64,000 nucleotides of DNA from Neoechinorhynchus agilis (GCA_051530055.1 CM121341.1:12338001-12402000); one strand, 5' to 3'. Positions 22,830-34,010 are shown, counted from the stretch's first letter. Translations and numbers: made by a program. The notes: a model not told the origin generated them from the sequence alone.

Positions 22830-24455
22830 AATCCCACGTAGAGGACAAAATATTAATAAAATTAACATGGTCCTCTTTACTTCGCCATGATTGAAAAAAT
22901 ATTTTAAATATAAAAACTTTTATAAATTAGACAAAATACTTGATAAAATTATATTAACATTTATATATTAAAGGTCGTTACTAGCGTGGACCAAAGATGC
23001 AAATTTGAATATTAAGATAAAATAAAAATAAATGTATCTAGAAATTGAGTTTATGGAATATTTCTTAATAATATACCAAGCATTGATATATAAGATCAAA
23101 GAACTTATCGGAAGCATTTATTGGTGCTTGAAAGCGTGAATGCTATAAATATTTTCTAGTTTATTAAGAATTAGAATCACGAAACTATAAGAAGTGTAAA
23201 TTTCAAGAGCATTTACTTTAAACAATTTTAAAAGTATATTCAATGTATCTTTAAAGTTCGCGTTACGAACGCAGTTCTGAGTTTAAGCATTCCGAATTTA
23301 TGCGCATTAAAATGCAATTGATTGAGAATTATTCCTTGCATGCCAAGCCATAAAAATACGCAGCAACTTTCCGTAAAAACTGTCAAGCGCTTTATTGAAA
23401 AGTTTGTTTATAAAAACATCGTTTTTTGGGATGGAGTATAGCGTACGATGTTCAGAATCTTTTTTTATTATATCGAGAACAACGAAACTGGCGAGGAGAT
23501 CATAGCAAAAATCTTTACTGTTGTAGAGTTCGTAAAGAGTTTACTACAATGCTCCGATAATAAATAAATCATACACGTAAATGACTTTCCTGTTCAAAGC
23601 CACATAAACGAAATCCATCGTCCGTAAATTCGCTATTATTATCAGTTAGGTTTCAATTTGAAGCATCCGAACACTTCTCTTAAATCCTTCTGTTGTTTCA
23701 GCCTACCACTAAATCCCAATGCTTCATTTGGTCGGATTATAATTGAGCGGGGCACTTTGCGTGGGATATCGTAATCCCCGTTATCTTCACCTGGATGTAA
23801 AGCTTTAAAAATTTCCTCCTTATTTCTATCAGTATTAGAGGAAAATGGACGATCGACTGTTGGCGTAGAACGAAGTAAGCTTTCTCTATAAAAGTCATCA
23901 CAATCATTTCGATTAGACGATGAATCACCAACTGCATTGCTATCACAGTGCAGTATCGATCTGGGAGCGACGGTTGACTGTAGAACTACAAATATAGCAG
24001 CGAGCGCGATAATGTCCATCGTTAGTTTCCCGAATAAGAGATAGTTTTAGAACATGCCCTCAAGATGTACATATATTCTCAATGAGTCAAAAATGCGAAA
24101 AAGGTGAAATCCTGTAGCCTAAAAAGACACTATGTACTCAGTACTCCAATCCATGTACCGTAAAATGTCGCGACATGACATACAGTACTTAGATTTTAAC
24201 CAAAGATTTTTTACCAAAAATAGAAGTGAGTGCAAATGGTGGCAACTTGTAAAAAAACAGCAATGATTTGTGTTCAAAACATTAAAATACATGTAAAAGT
24301 CTTAATTCTACGCAATGAGGGATTATAATTCACAAGATAATTTGATATTTTATACAAATAAATCTAGCGATAGCAAACACTGGTCATCACGAGAATTATG
24401 CATACATTTAAATTCACGTTCCCATAAATATACTTTCAACAAGCATACATGATTT
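22830..24455. repeat. Duplicated unit, copy B
   Basis: Begins CCCACGTAGAGGACAAAAT, like the start of unit C, and runs parallel to unit A to TACATGATTTTAAAT. Differences to A are few over the ORF and its upstream region, so the duplication is recent or the copies are being homogenised. Confidence 0.85.
23642..24019 (-). CDS. Small secreted protein or peptide precursor, copy B
   Basis: Encodes the same 125 residues as 19553-19930 without a single amino-acid change. Signal peptide MDIIALAAIFVVLQS; same possible GR amidation and RK cleavage sites. Upstream DNA is also near-identical, so both copies should be expressed alike if either is. No family recognised. Preservation of two identical open frames suggests recency or function, but cannot separate the two. 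Confidence 0.6.
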   Translation of the reverse strand: MDIIALAAIFVVLQSTVAPRSILHCDSNAVGDSSSNRNDCDDFYRESLLRSTPTVDRPFSSNTDRNKEEIFKALHPGEDNGDYDIPRKVPRSIIIRPNEALGFSGRLKQQKDLREVFGCFKLKPN

Positions 24456-25158
24456 TAAATGTAAAGATGATATCCCATAGATTGTTTTGTTCATTGCGAA
24501 GTGAAGAGAAGCAATTAAATTTTTCAGTGTGAATAATACACTTAAACAATTTTAGAACAATCCCACGTAGAGGACAAAATTTTAATAAAATTAACTTAGT
24601 CCTCTTTACTTTGCCTTGACCAAAAAATTATTTTAAATATTATAGCTTTCATAAATTAGATAAAATGCTCGATAAAATTATATTTAAATTTGTATCTTAA
24701 ACGTCTTTACCAACATGGGCGAAATATCTTAAATTTGAATATTACCATAAAATAAAAATAAATCTACCTAGAAATTGCGTTAAAGGAATATTTTCTAATA
24801 ATATGCGTGATTGCTATAAATATTTTCTAGTTTATTAAGAATTAGAATCACGAAACTATAAGAAGTGTAAATTTCAAGAGCATTTACTTTAGACAATTTT
24901 AAAAGTATATTCAATGTATCTTTAAAGTTCGCGTTACGAACGCAGTTCTGAGTTTAAGCATTTCGAATTTATGCGCACTAAAATGCAATTGATTGAGAAT
25001 TATTCTTTGCATGCTAAATCAAAGGCGTCTGTTTTTACAGCCATAAAAATACGCATGAACTTTCCGTAAAAACTGTCAAGCGCTTTATTGAAAAATTTGT
25101 TTATAAAAACATCAAGCTTTTTGGGATGGAGTATAGCGTACGATGTTCAGAATCTTTC
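24456..25158. repeat. Duplicated unit, partial copy C
   Basis: Follows copy B directly and repeats the left part of the unit (CCCACGTAGAGGACAAAAT, AGAATTAGAATCACGAAACT, GCGTACGATGTTCAGAATC), more diverged at its left end. It stops before the secreted-protein ORF: after 25158 the sequence departs from copies A and B. Confidence 0.8.
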
Positions 25159-25402
25159 TATGCAAAGAACGACTGTGTTTATAGTTTTGACATTTTAAAT
25201 AAAAGAAGAAAGGCAAACACTAAGTTTTAATGAGCGTTAAAAAATTCAAAGCAAAAAAATACGACCTTCACTTGAAATCGAATTACTGAGTTTCAAAGAC
25301 TAAGGAAAGAATTTGCTTCCCAGCTACTGTTTCAGTTTTAAAGATTCATGCTTATAGAAAATGGGTTAAACCAAGATGCTTATGAATTTCAGATTTAAAC
25401 AA

Positions 25403-25624
25403 TATTTATTTTATTCTCAATGGCGAATTGTAACACACTCGAGTTTTATTGAAGTCAACCTTACCAGCTTAGGTACCTCGACTACCATTTTTAGATGCTT
25501 GAGAAGGAGGCTGAGGCCTTGAAAATTCGCAATGAAGATTTCAATAATAAAGCTCGAGTGTGTAACAATTCGCCATTGAGAATACACATCCACTCGAAGA
25601 AACAATTGGATAGTATTTATTTTA
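25403..25624. mobile_element. Foldback element with 11-bp target-site duplication, copy 1
   Basis: Element 25414-25613 flanked by TATTTATTTTA at 25403-25413 and 25614-25624. Inner arms (TCTCAATGGCGAATTG...CACTCGAG and its complement) form a strong hairpin around a spacer containing GGAGGCTGAGGCCTTGAAAA. Ends are TTCTCAATGG and CAATTGGATAG. Same element as 47414-47569 in reverse orientation. No coding capacity. An 11-bp duplication fits Mutator/Foldback-type insertion. Confidence 0.85.
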
Positions 25625-26695
25625 TGATGTGACATGAGATTGAGAAACAAAGTCGGAAATGTTTTGGAGGCAGCGAAACTGTGAACTATGTTTTTAATGT
25701 AGTGGTCTTTTTTAATAAAAAAGATGGCGTCCTAAATGATACATTCGAATTTTCTTCGACAAATTTCCGGATAAAAGCGAATTGCAAACTTGAGTGACCG
25801 TCAGCTTCTTACAAATTTTAAGCCAAGATAAAAGTAATGCATTGAAATAATTATTGGTTTTTGTTGCAGTATTTGTGGTTTGAATCAAAAGTTTTGATAT
25901 TGTGAACCACCTACGTAATATCCATTTTTTCAGGATTTATATAAAAATGGTCAACTGGATCATTGAACATTTTAACCTGTCATCTGTTTTCCACCTTCTC
26001 AGCGCAGCTTTGTTCTTACAACTTAACTTTAAATGTTTGAATTTTGCCATTTTACTACCACAAGAAAATTGGTTAATGTTCTTAAAATGTTATTCAGTAC
26101 TTCTTCGATATGAAGATGAAATAATTTACTAAATTCACTCGACAATGCAATTGCTTTTGGATATTAATTCTTTAATATTTTCATTTATTAGAAGGCTTTT
26201 AAAATCATTGTGACCCCTAAAAGGAAATGTTAGCGCTTTGACTTCCAACTAAAAATCGAGATCGTTTTTGTCTTATTTTAATGAATTATCTGCTATCCTT
26301 AAGACATAGAATGATGAAAGATAATGTTTGAACAGTGAAATTCAGTTGAAGGGAAAAACAGATAAGTCGAGGTCATTGTTATACACGCTGAAAGGTCAAC
26401 AATCTTGAGTATAGAAATTATTGTTAAGAATTTAAATATCAAGAGCACATCCTTTTGTCCATGAGAAAAGGACGAATGTGATTCAACCTCATTTAAAAGG
26501 CATGAAAAAATGCAACCCAAAAAATATACTTTTGTGTTTATTACCTCCGATTGCTCATCAAGAAATTCATCTTACGCTTATAAATACGCTTGCGCCACAT
26601 AGTTGCTCTTTTCGCATTTGTCGTCGCTATCTCAAAAACAATCCTCCTCCCAGAGCTACACCGAAGTCTCAAGAAATAAAAGACTTCTCATTTAG
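25625..26695. other. Upstream region of the RhoGEF gene, no gene recognised
   Basis: AT-rich; short ORFs 25902-26132 and 26478-26699 (plus) have no recognisable domain. The latter ends in TGA overlapping the RhoGEF start codon and could be 5' leader. Confidence 0.35.
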
Positions 26696-29600
26696 ATGAC
26701 CGAGATACTTAAAGTTGCCAAACTTAAATCAGCATATAGAGCAGACGGAGTTGGATTGAGCCAAGGCGACTATGTGGTTGTCATAAAAGACAAAAGTGAT
26801 GGAATGGTTGAAGTCGAATATCGCGGCAAAGATGTCATGAAAGTTCCGCTAAGTATTCTTGAGTATACAGAAAACGATAAACCACGATTAAGCAGAACTT
26901 GGGGATCTGAATTCAAGGAAACCCATGATCACAAAATGATTCAAAATGGGAGTCGAAATGATGAACCTGAACATAAGTACGGAATAGTGATAAGCGATTA
27001 CATGGCTCGATCTCCTGACGAAATAACTTTAATCGAAGGAGAAATCGTTAAAGTGCTGTCTATTGAGCAGAATGAGATTTGGGGTGAGATTTATGGACGA
27101 AAGGGACGATGCCCCGCTCATTGTCTTGATATAATTGAAAATATTGACGATGTTCCTTTGGATAACACAAGCGAGCAATATATAGTAAGTGAACCGTCTT
27201 CGGACGTCTATGAGACTTTATCGGAGACAAACGAATCAATGGAAATGAGTGATGGAATAATCACAAATGACCTACCGCTTGATATCCTTGAGAAATTAGG
27301 TTCGCATATGCGCATTTTGCTTAAAAAGATTACTTAGATTTTTGCCAAAATTTAAGAATTCGAAAATGAGCAGGTAATGTCGGTGTACAGGCGAAATCTC
27401 GACGACATTCTCGATAAACTATGTTTGTTCGAAAGGACAAAAACTGCACTTATGGTGTTTCAGGATCCTCAGAAGAGTGAACAAAACGAACAATTAATTT
27501 TCTGTAACGTGAAAATCGCTCAATTAGATCGGGAGCTTGACCGAGCAGTAGGTAAGTTTGCCTAAAAAGAAAATCGAGTCACTCGTAGACGTATACGTGG
27601 GTATTTTTAAACGAAGGTAAATATTAGTTTATCCATTTGGTTCTTCACACGTTTAAGATTTTTAAAAGAAATATGAATTCGATTTGTGCGGCGAATCGGT
27701 TAAAATTTAACCTTCATTTATATTTTATCACATTAACCGTCTAATATTGAGCGATAGTTGAAACTTTACGAATTTTTGGCAGTTTTTGCAAGTGAAACTT
27801 CCACGAGTATCTTAATCACCATTTAAAATCTGCCATTTGATTCTAAATCCCAAACAGGTCACATTCTCAGTTCAACAAATGATCCTTCGACCGTCGAAAG
27901 CATAAATGAGACGAAAGCAAAGAGGCAAATGTTGAGCGAGGAATCTATGCGTCTAAGGGAAACAATTGTCAACGGTCACCAACAAAGAACAAAGCAAGAA
28001 ATCTTACATGAGCTGATTTCAGGTGAAACAGTCTACCTCTTAAATCTTAGAATCATTTGGAATCGCATTGTTCGTCCAAGTGAACGCTTTGTCAGTATTT
28101 AAGCAAATAGTTCCACAATAACCTACACTTTAATTTTTTTAGCTAACAGTGCACGAGAGATGCATGCTATTCGCGGGTCTCCAAGCAGTTGCCAAATTCG
28201 CCAATCAATTATTAAAAGATATCAACTGCAATAGCGATCGAGTTGTTGATGTGTTCTACTCTAAGATTGGGCAGATGCAAGATGTTTACAAGAAATATGG
28301 GGAATTGAGTGATAAGGCTCAGTGCCTCTTAAAACCGGTTAGCATTATTCTGCTGAGGATATAACGATTACTTGTATCTTATTCAGCTTCTTCAGTCTAA
28401 TCAAGAACTAAGATTTCGATTCGACCGTGTCTTACTTGATGTAAGGAATGAACTTCCGATCCACAACATCGAAGGTGTATTCTTCTTCCCAATTCAAAGA
28501 CTTTTATAGCATCCGTGAAGATGGTATGGGATCGGGAACCTATAAGCCACCTTTGCGGTTGTTTCTACAGTATAAAATAATATTTGGTAAAATCAGAGAG
28601 GTTTGTGAAACCCTAAAAATTAATGAAATGCATGAATAAAATAAGAGTTTAAACTCGGGGATTTAGTTTAAAAACGATTTCTCGTGTAGCGGTTTGCATT
28701 TTTTCGAGAATTAGTTCTGAAACCTATTCTAAATTTTGTATTGCTCTTTATTAACCTACAAGGAATTAAATACGTAACTTTATTTCTGATTATTATTTTA
28801 AACTAAAAGGTATAAAAGACGAAATCAGTTGGTTACTCCGTGTTCGAATGACCGAAAAAGGCACACTATTTTTTATGAAACGCCAAATTCCTTTAATTTA
28901 GATAAGTAATGACGCTGATAGCTTTAAAGCCAGTCGAATTCTCAGTGCCTGCGAAGCGATCACTGAAGGTGTTGATGAATTTAAACGTCGGCGAGACTTG
29001 ATTTCAAAGTACTGCGAGGGCAACCGGGGCCTATTTATAAAAAGATTGACTACCCGTTCTCTAGCCAAGAAATCATCTCGATTTCGATATAAGGTCGAAT
29101 CATTCATGGGGCTCAGACCAAAATACCAAGACGATACATTTGAGCGTTGCCGACTAGAATTCAATTCTATGCAAAAACAAATTGATGGATTACATGGTAC
29201 CATTAAGAAATACATAAAATGTGTTAAGAATTTAATGGAAATCGATGGCCAGCTATGGGAGTGCGTTAGTGATTTAACTGGCACTAGAACCACAAATACC
29301 CTCTGCTTGCCGGACTTCAACCCTGAAGAAGTCTTAAAAAAGCTGCAGCACCTCAAGGATGTTCGATCACGACCAGCTGCTCTAATTCAGAAGCGTGATG
29401 ATAAACTCGCAGATTATAATCTCGCAAGTACAAATGAGGATATTGATGAAAAGAAGTGGTTGTTTGCTTCATTAAATGGCCAATTATGCCTCGATTTGCC
29501 TGTTCTTCAATACCATTGTACAATGGTTCAGTCTGTATGACAATGCGCATTGTTGTTACTCTTTTATTTTCATTGTCAACTGATTTTTCACTGTTTTATA

Positions 29601-30469
29601 TAATGAGCCAATAGGCCAGTTTGGTCAAAAGACATTTAGTCTGCGTGGGGTCCGCGATCAAAGTAAAAAATTGCGAATCTCAATACGAAAAAATATTTAA
29701 ATGCCCTCATCGTGAAATTTGTCAAATCGCTCCCTCCTGGTTTATTTGAATTTTACTTCGCGACTCACAAAAACCATTGCTCTCATGGGAATTCTCTAAG
29801 AAGTTATAGTTTCAACAATTTTGAGAACACATCACCTTTAAATTACTAATACACGAATCTCGCCGAGTAAAATTAACTTTATAACGATCGCTCTGATGTC
29901 TGGAATGTTTATATGGAACTAAAAGGAATATTGCATCCAGTTGCTTGTAAATGGAATAATATTTTTAGTCGAAAATCGTGTTTGAACGAAACACTCCTGC
30001 CTTAACATCTAGGCAAGACCCGTCTTAGTGAATACCGCAACGCCGAGCGGCTTCCTATCAATGACCTTAAGAATTTTGATAGTGATCACCTGCTTATGTT
30101 GAATATGTCAAACAGATTGAGCCAATATATTGATTATTTTGTCATGCCTCAAAGGATTTAACCAAACAAGTCACGAATGGTTTGGATCATTTATGAAATC
30201 CATTGATCAATTCAGACAGGTTTGTTGTTTATAAATGCCCGCTCAAATGCTTAACCGCTTTCCTCTATTTAAAGTCATGTCTCAAATCCCAGTTAGCAAA
30301 AGCGAAATCTTCATGGCCGTTCAGTCAACCGGATTCGGTTCAATCAAGTTTCGAAGCAATATCCAAACTCACAGTCTGCGCAGGAGACAATACGATAAGA
30401 TTTGATGATGAACCCGAGAATCTCCCTGAGTTCCCCCAACTAATAGATTTCTCCGAAACCGACAATTAG
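26696..30469 (+). CDS. Tuba/DNMBP-like Rho guanine nucleotide exchange factor (SH3-SH3-DH-BAR)
   Basis: Exons supported by phase and motif: 26696-27299, 27357-27551, 27858-28090, 28143-28337, 28387-about 28497, 28902-29517, 30216-30469; introns of 57, 306, 52 and 49 nt are canonical. Domains: a first SH3-like fold (LSQGDYVVVI), a clear SH3 near residues 99-155 (YMARSPDEITLIEGE, EIWGEI), a DH domain (LHELISGETVYL, LFAGLQAVAKFANQLL, GVFFFPIQRLL, then KASRILSACEAITEGVDEF), and a BAR domain (KRDDKLADY, LNGQLCLDLPVLQ). Family role: activation of Cdc42-type GTPases and membrane or actin coupling. Compared with vertebrate DNMBP the C-terminal SH3 domains are absent; the tail is acidic (LPEFPQLIDF). 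AATAAA at 30478. Odd: directly after PIQRLL the frame meets TAG, and the exon between about 28500 and 28900 could not be resolved, so the gene may be broken or have an unusual junction. Confidence 0.75.
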
Positions 30470-30541
30470 CCAACAAAAATAAACATTATTCAACTCTCTC
30501 ACTTCTTTTTATCAATACCTATTGCCGGAGACAAAAGCGGA

Positions 30542-31066
30542 TCAGCAGGTTTGAGCAATGAAGTTAGTAAGGTTACTAAATCTTTGATTATTTGGATCAT
30601 AGTATTCATCGTAAATAACGTCCTGTTTCCGTCTCAAACCATTTTTGAATAAGACATTATCAAGACAATAAAGATTTGCATCCTGTTTATCTGCGTCTCC
30701 TTTACTTAGACAATACTCGTTGCACAGAAGACGTCCGTCCACTGCTCGCAGTTCGAAATGAAACCCATGACCACTAAGTAATTGGGTAAGGTGCGGCTGA
30801 TGAGATCGATTAGGAATTGTTTTAATAAGACTTTCCTTTGCCTTTATATGAATCTTGCATTCACCAATGTCTTTATCAATACGTTTTAGAGCTGATATGA
30901 ACTCGGGCATGATGTGAAGATCGTTTCCAACGATGCTAGGAACAATGGCCTTAGCCTTCACCACTACAAGCGGGCACTTGGCTTTGGCTGGGCCAAAAAA
31001 AAATCCAGCTACGATAGTTGGAATGGTCAACGAGAGTAGTAGAAGAGTTCGCCAGATTTGTTGCAT
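30542..31066 (-). CDS. Secreted protein of unknown family, 174 residues
   Basis: Begins MQQIWRTLLLLSLTIPTIVAG, a strong signal peptide. The mature protein has Cys at AKCPLV, ECKI, CNEYC, LYCLD and the final residue, suggesting disulphides, and a GHGFHFELRAVDGRL block that looks like a conserved globular core. Single exon; tail-to-tail with the RhoGEF gene (73 nt between stops). I do not recognise the family. Extracellular location is inferred from the signal peptide. Confidence 0.65.
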   Translation of the reverse strand: MQQIWRTLLLLSLTIPTIVAGFFFGPAKAKCPLVVVKAKAIVPSIVGNDLHIMPEFISALKRIDKDIGECKIHIKAKESLIKTIPNRSHQPHLTQLLSGHGFHFELRAVDGRLLCNEYCLSKGDADKQDANLYCLDNVLFKNGLRRKQDVIYDEYYDPNNQRFSNLTNFIAQTC

Positions 31067-31899
31067 TTGCTTGTAGTTGTATAGAAGGGTTATGTGCGCT
31101 AGAATCTTATATACGGCCGATAGTAAGCTGGATTGATGGTTGCGTAATACTTGCTTTCTATATGCTGAAATTATGTGGAGTATTTCCAGGAAATGTCAGG
31201 AGGGTCCTCGTCTGTAAATGCTTAGAGCGATAAATATCGCATTTCTCGGTGATAGGCACGCGCAAATGAAGCATCATAGTGCTTGGTGCCATGAAGAAAA
31301 AGGATGGCTCCCATGTGCTCAGTTAGACAAATTTTGCAATGGTAGTCAGACAATTTAGCAGAACAATATGTGTGGAAGAGTTTGAAAAAATGTAACGATA
31401 TTGTTGATAGCTACTTGAGAGAATTTTTGATAATTCATTCTGTAGCGTCCAATAAAACTATCTTTTGATTTTGTACTTCGAATTTCAATATTTTTGTCTC
31501 AAAATCTGTCATCAATGTGACCTTTTTTATTGTTAGTGAAGAAACCCAAAAGCACCATAGACCTCATCAGACTACTTTTCGCTCCTAGGTCGTTTGAATG
31601 AGATCGAATTTCACAACCCGGTGATTTGTGGCAAAAAAGCCGTTACTTGAACCTCAGCGAACAATTCCTGAAGAAGTCATAAGACTGCGAAAGCTCAAAA
31701 ATTTTTCTTTTTGTCATTACAACAGCCCGTTCAAGTGTCCATTTTCGAAAACAAAGCTTGTTCAAAATACCATACGATCTTGGTTTTTTGTGCAATTTTC
31801 GAAACTCTTATTAAAGCCTAAATTCCGAAATCGTCGAATAATACATCAGTTCCTATAGAAACATATACCATAAATAAAAAATGCCGACCGATAGACTAA

Positions 31900-33003
31900 A
31901 TGTCCACGCCAAGAGTAATGATTTGTTTGCCCCAATATCCAGGAATATCTTATGAAACTAGAGAACGAGACGAAGAAATGAAAAATGATTTTGAATATAG
32001 ATGGAATTCGAGAAAAAGTGATCCGTGCATTAGCATTCATGACTTTCGTCTAAAACGTACTCTTATAGAAGGCGAGTTTAGCCGCCTAGTTTTGGCTACA
32101 CGCATTGACCAGCCGAAAGAGAAGGTAGCGTTAAAAATCATTTCTAAGTCACGTTTATCTGCCTCGAATCAGAGTCATTATTCACTTAGGGAAAAGAGGA
32201 TCCTGGGAGCTTGCCGTCATCCATTTATAGTAAATTTCATTTTCTGTTTCAAGGACAATTCCTATTTGTACCTAGGGCTTGAGTATTCCACTCATGGAAC
32301 TTTACGCGATCATTTAACTATAAAGCGCAGATTTGTGGAAAATGACAGTAAATATGTGGCTGCGCAGGTTATAATGGCATTGGAATATTTCACACATTAG
32401 CTCATGATATGTGCGAATTCATGATCTGATGCACTACATGCAGTTCAAATTATTTATAGAAATTTGAGACCTGAAACGATCGCTGTTACTAATCGAGGAT
32501 ACGTAAAGCTTTGTGATTTTGAGTTATCAAAAAAAATTGATGGATGGACTGCTACATTTTGTGGAATGCCACAATATATGGCCCCTGAAATGTATCTGCT
32601 TCGACCATATACAGACGCTGTTGATTGGTGGACATTAGGTGTATTGATCTTCGAGATGATTACCGGAGGATTGCCTTTTGTTGCAGCGAATTTGGATGGC
32701 CTTTGCGAAGCAATTACTCAAAAGACCATTGAATATCCGCCTTTAATTGCTGCCTCTGTTAGAGATATTGTGGAAAATCTGTTGTGTAAAGTCGAAATTG
32801 AGAGAATGGGATATTTTGATGGTGCAAGGGAAATAAAGGATCACTACTGGTTTTCTAATCTTAATTTTTCCCATTTGTTTAGTGGTAAAGTTGAGTTTTT
32901 ACTCGATTTGCCACCAATGGCTGCTAAGACACGATTTAGTGAAGAAGTTCCAATATATATTTCAGCCAATAATCACGAGCCCAATCTGTTTGACGAGTTT
33001 TAA
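31900..33003 (+). CDS. PKA catalytic-subunit-like AGC pseudokinase (possibly a pseudogene)
   Basis: Two blocks, 31900-32397 and about 32443-33003, read through a kinase fold close to PKA-C: HPFIVNFIFCFKDNSYLYLGLEY, APEMYLL, DAVDWWTLGVLIFEM, and a C-terminal FDEF like the FTEF end of PKA. Retained: VALK lysine (residue 79), REKRIL glutamate, APE. Altered: the glycine loop reads IEGEFSRL, the catalytic YRDLKPEN reads YRNLRPET (Asp to Asn), and DFG reads DFE. Catalysis as a normal kinase is therefore unlikely. Between EYFTH and QIIYRN lie 45-50 nt with a TAG directly after the His; the only GT-AG option (33 nt, GTGCGA...GCAG) leaves that TAG in frame. Either a non-canonical intron or a disabling insertion is present. 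AATAAA at 33022. Confidence 0.7.
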
Positions 33004-33545
33004 TGTGTTTCTAAATTAAGGAATAAAGTTGCCTGACTTTCCGTTGATTTTCCTTGTATTTAAAGGCGCAATGAGGTATTGAAGAGTCGCGTTTTTATGA
33101 GCATTGCTGGTTGCAAGCCGAAAAGACCATGACGGATTTTCAATGAGAAAATTTATAAGTGGACCACGGGAAATAACTTAAAAACGCCATGCCGTTATCT
33201 TCAATTTTTAAAGATGCTCTCTATCGACATTGCAGTTATTTTCTATCTTTCAAAAAATTACGGGTACAAATATACGAAGCTGTCAAATCCCTAAAACCTG
33301 ATGAGCGCTTAAGCTCTTAAATGGCGAATATGGTTTCGTTTCTTGTCCGAGTGACTAATAATAAAAGAGCAGAGATACCAAGCATTATATTCTATCATTT
33401 TTCAGTGTGTAATGTTGGCCGGTTCACAATTTCTTCTACGTCGGCTACACAAAACATCCTTTTTGGTGACAAATTCAAAAATTTTCAAAACTGTAAAATC
33501 CCAACGACGACAACAAACTTGTTTTTTTGTTTATATAAGATGTAT
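33004..33545. other. Intergenic, nothing recognised
   Basis: Short ORFs only (33321-33578 plus). Lies between the pseudokinase polyadenylation signal and the palindromic element. Confidence 0.35.
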
Positions 33546-33817
33546 ATTATCCTTTTATTCATTATTACTGTTGGGTGAAACGAGATTTGTTTTGTGCGGA
33601 CACCCAGACGTTTTTTATTATGCAAATTTTCGGAGAGCAAAGTCTCCCTCTTCAGGCTTTTGGTCATTGCTTCCGAAGAAATTTTTTTTTAGTAAGCTAG
33701 AAATTTTTCTTCGGAAGCAATGACCAAAAGCCTGAAGAGGGAGACTTTGCTCTCCGAAAATTTGCATAATAAAAAACGTCTGGGTGTCCGCACAAAACAA
33801 AAAAAATTATCCTTTTA
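33546..33817. mobile_element. Palindromic element with perfect 93-bp arms
   Basis: Left arm from 33589 (GTTTTGTGCGGACACCCAGA...) and right arm ending 33798 are exact reverse complements over about 93 bp, separated by a loop of roughly 20 nt. ATTATCCTTTTA occurs at 33546-33557 and 33806-33817 and may be the target-site duplication, which would leave about 30 extra bases at the left end. No coding capacity beyond mirrored short ORFs. Confidence 0.8.
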
Positions 33818-33837
33818 CTTGACCATTTTGACAATTT

Positions 33838-33914
33838 TCGAAATCTACTTAAAAATAAGCATTGCGGTGCAGCGGGGCAATGCGGCTAGCATTTTGGCCT
33901 GCGCCGATGAATAG
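33838..33914 (+). mobile_element. 3'-terminal scrap of the RLE-type LINE
   Basis: Reads ISIAVQRGNAASIL, matching ISLAVQRGNAAFVL at the end of the LINE at 20766-22775. Only about 25 codons remain. Confidence 0.55.
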
Positions 33915-33939
33915 GGGCGTCGAAGAAACTATAAATCCA

Positions 33940-34010
33940 GCGTAAAAATTAAAAGAATTTATTAAATCCGATATTTTGGCTTAAGAGCTTTAGCTTTCAA
34001 CTATTGTTTG
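33940..34010. repeat. Partial copy of the TCCGATATTTTGG hairpin family
   Basis: AATTAAAAGAATTTATTAAA and TCCGATATTTTGGC match the arms of the hairpins at 59429-59571 and 61181-61288. Only one arm is evident. Confidence 0.45.

Noticed and set aside
27030-27337. Stop at 27337 as the end of a small SH3 protein
   Set aside because: A canonical 57-nt intron (27300-27356) removes that stop and joins in frame to the next exon of the RhoGEF.
31900-33003. General reassignment of TAG to an amino acid
   Set aside because: In-frame TAGs occur only in two doubtful genes; CHD1L, SLC10, SLC16, BCL11 and NOM1 read without any internal TAG, and other genes end in TAG.
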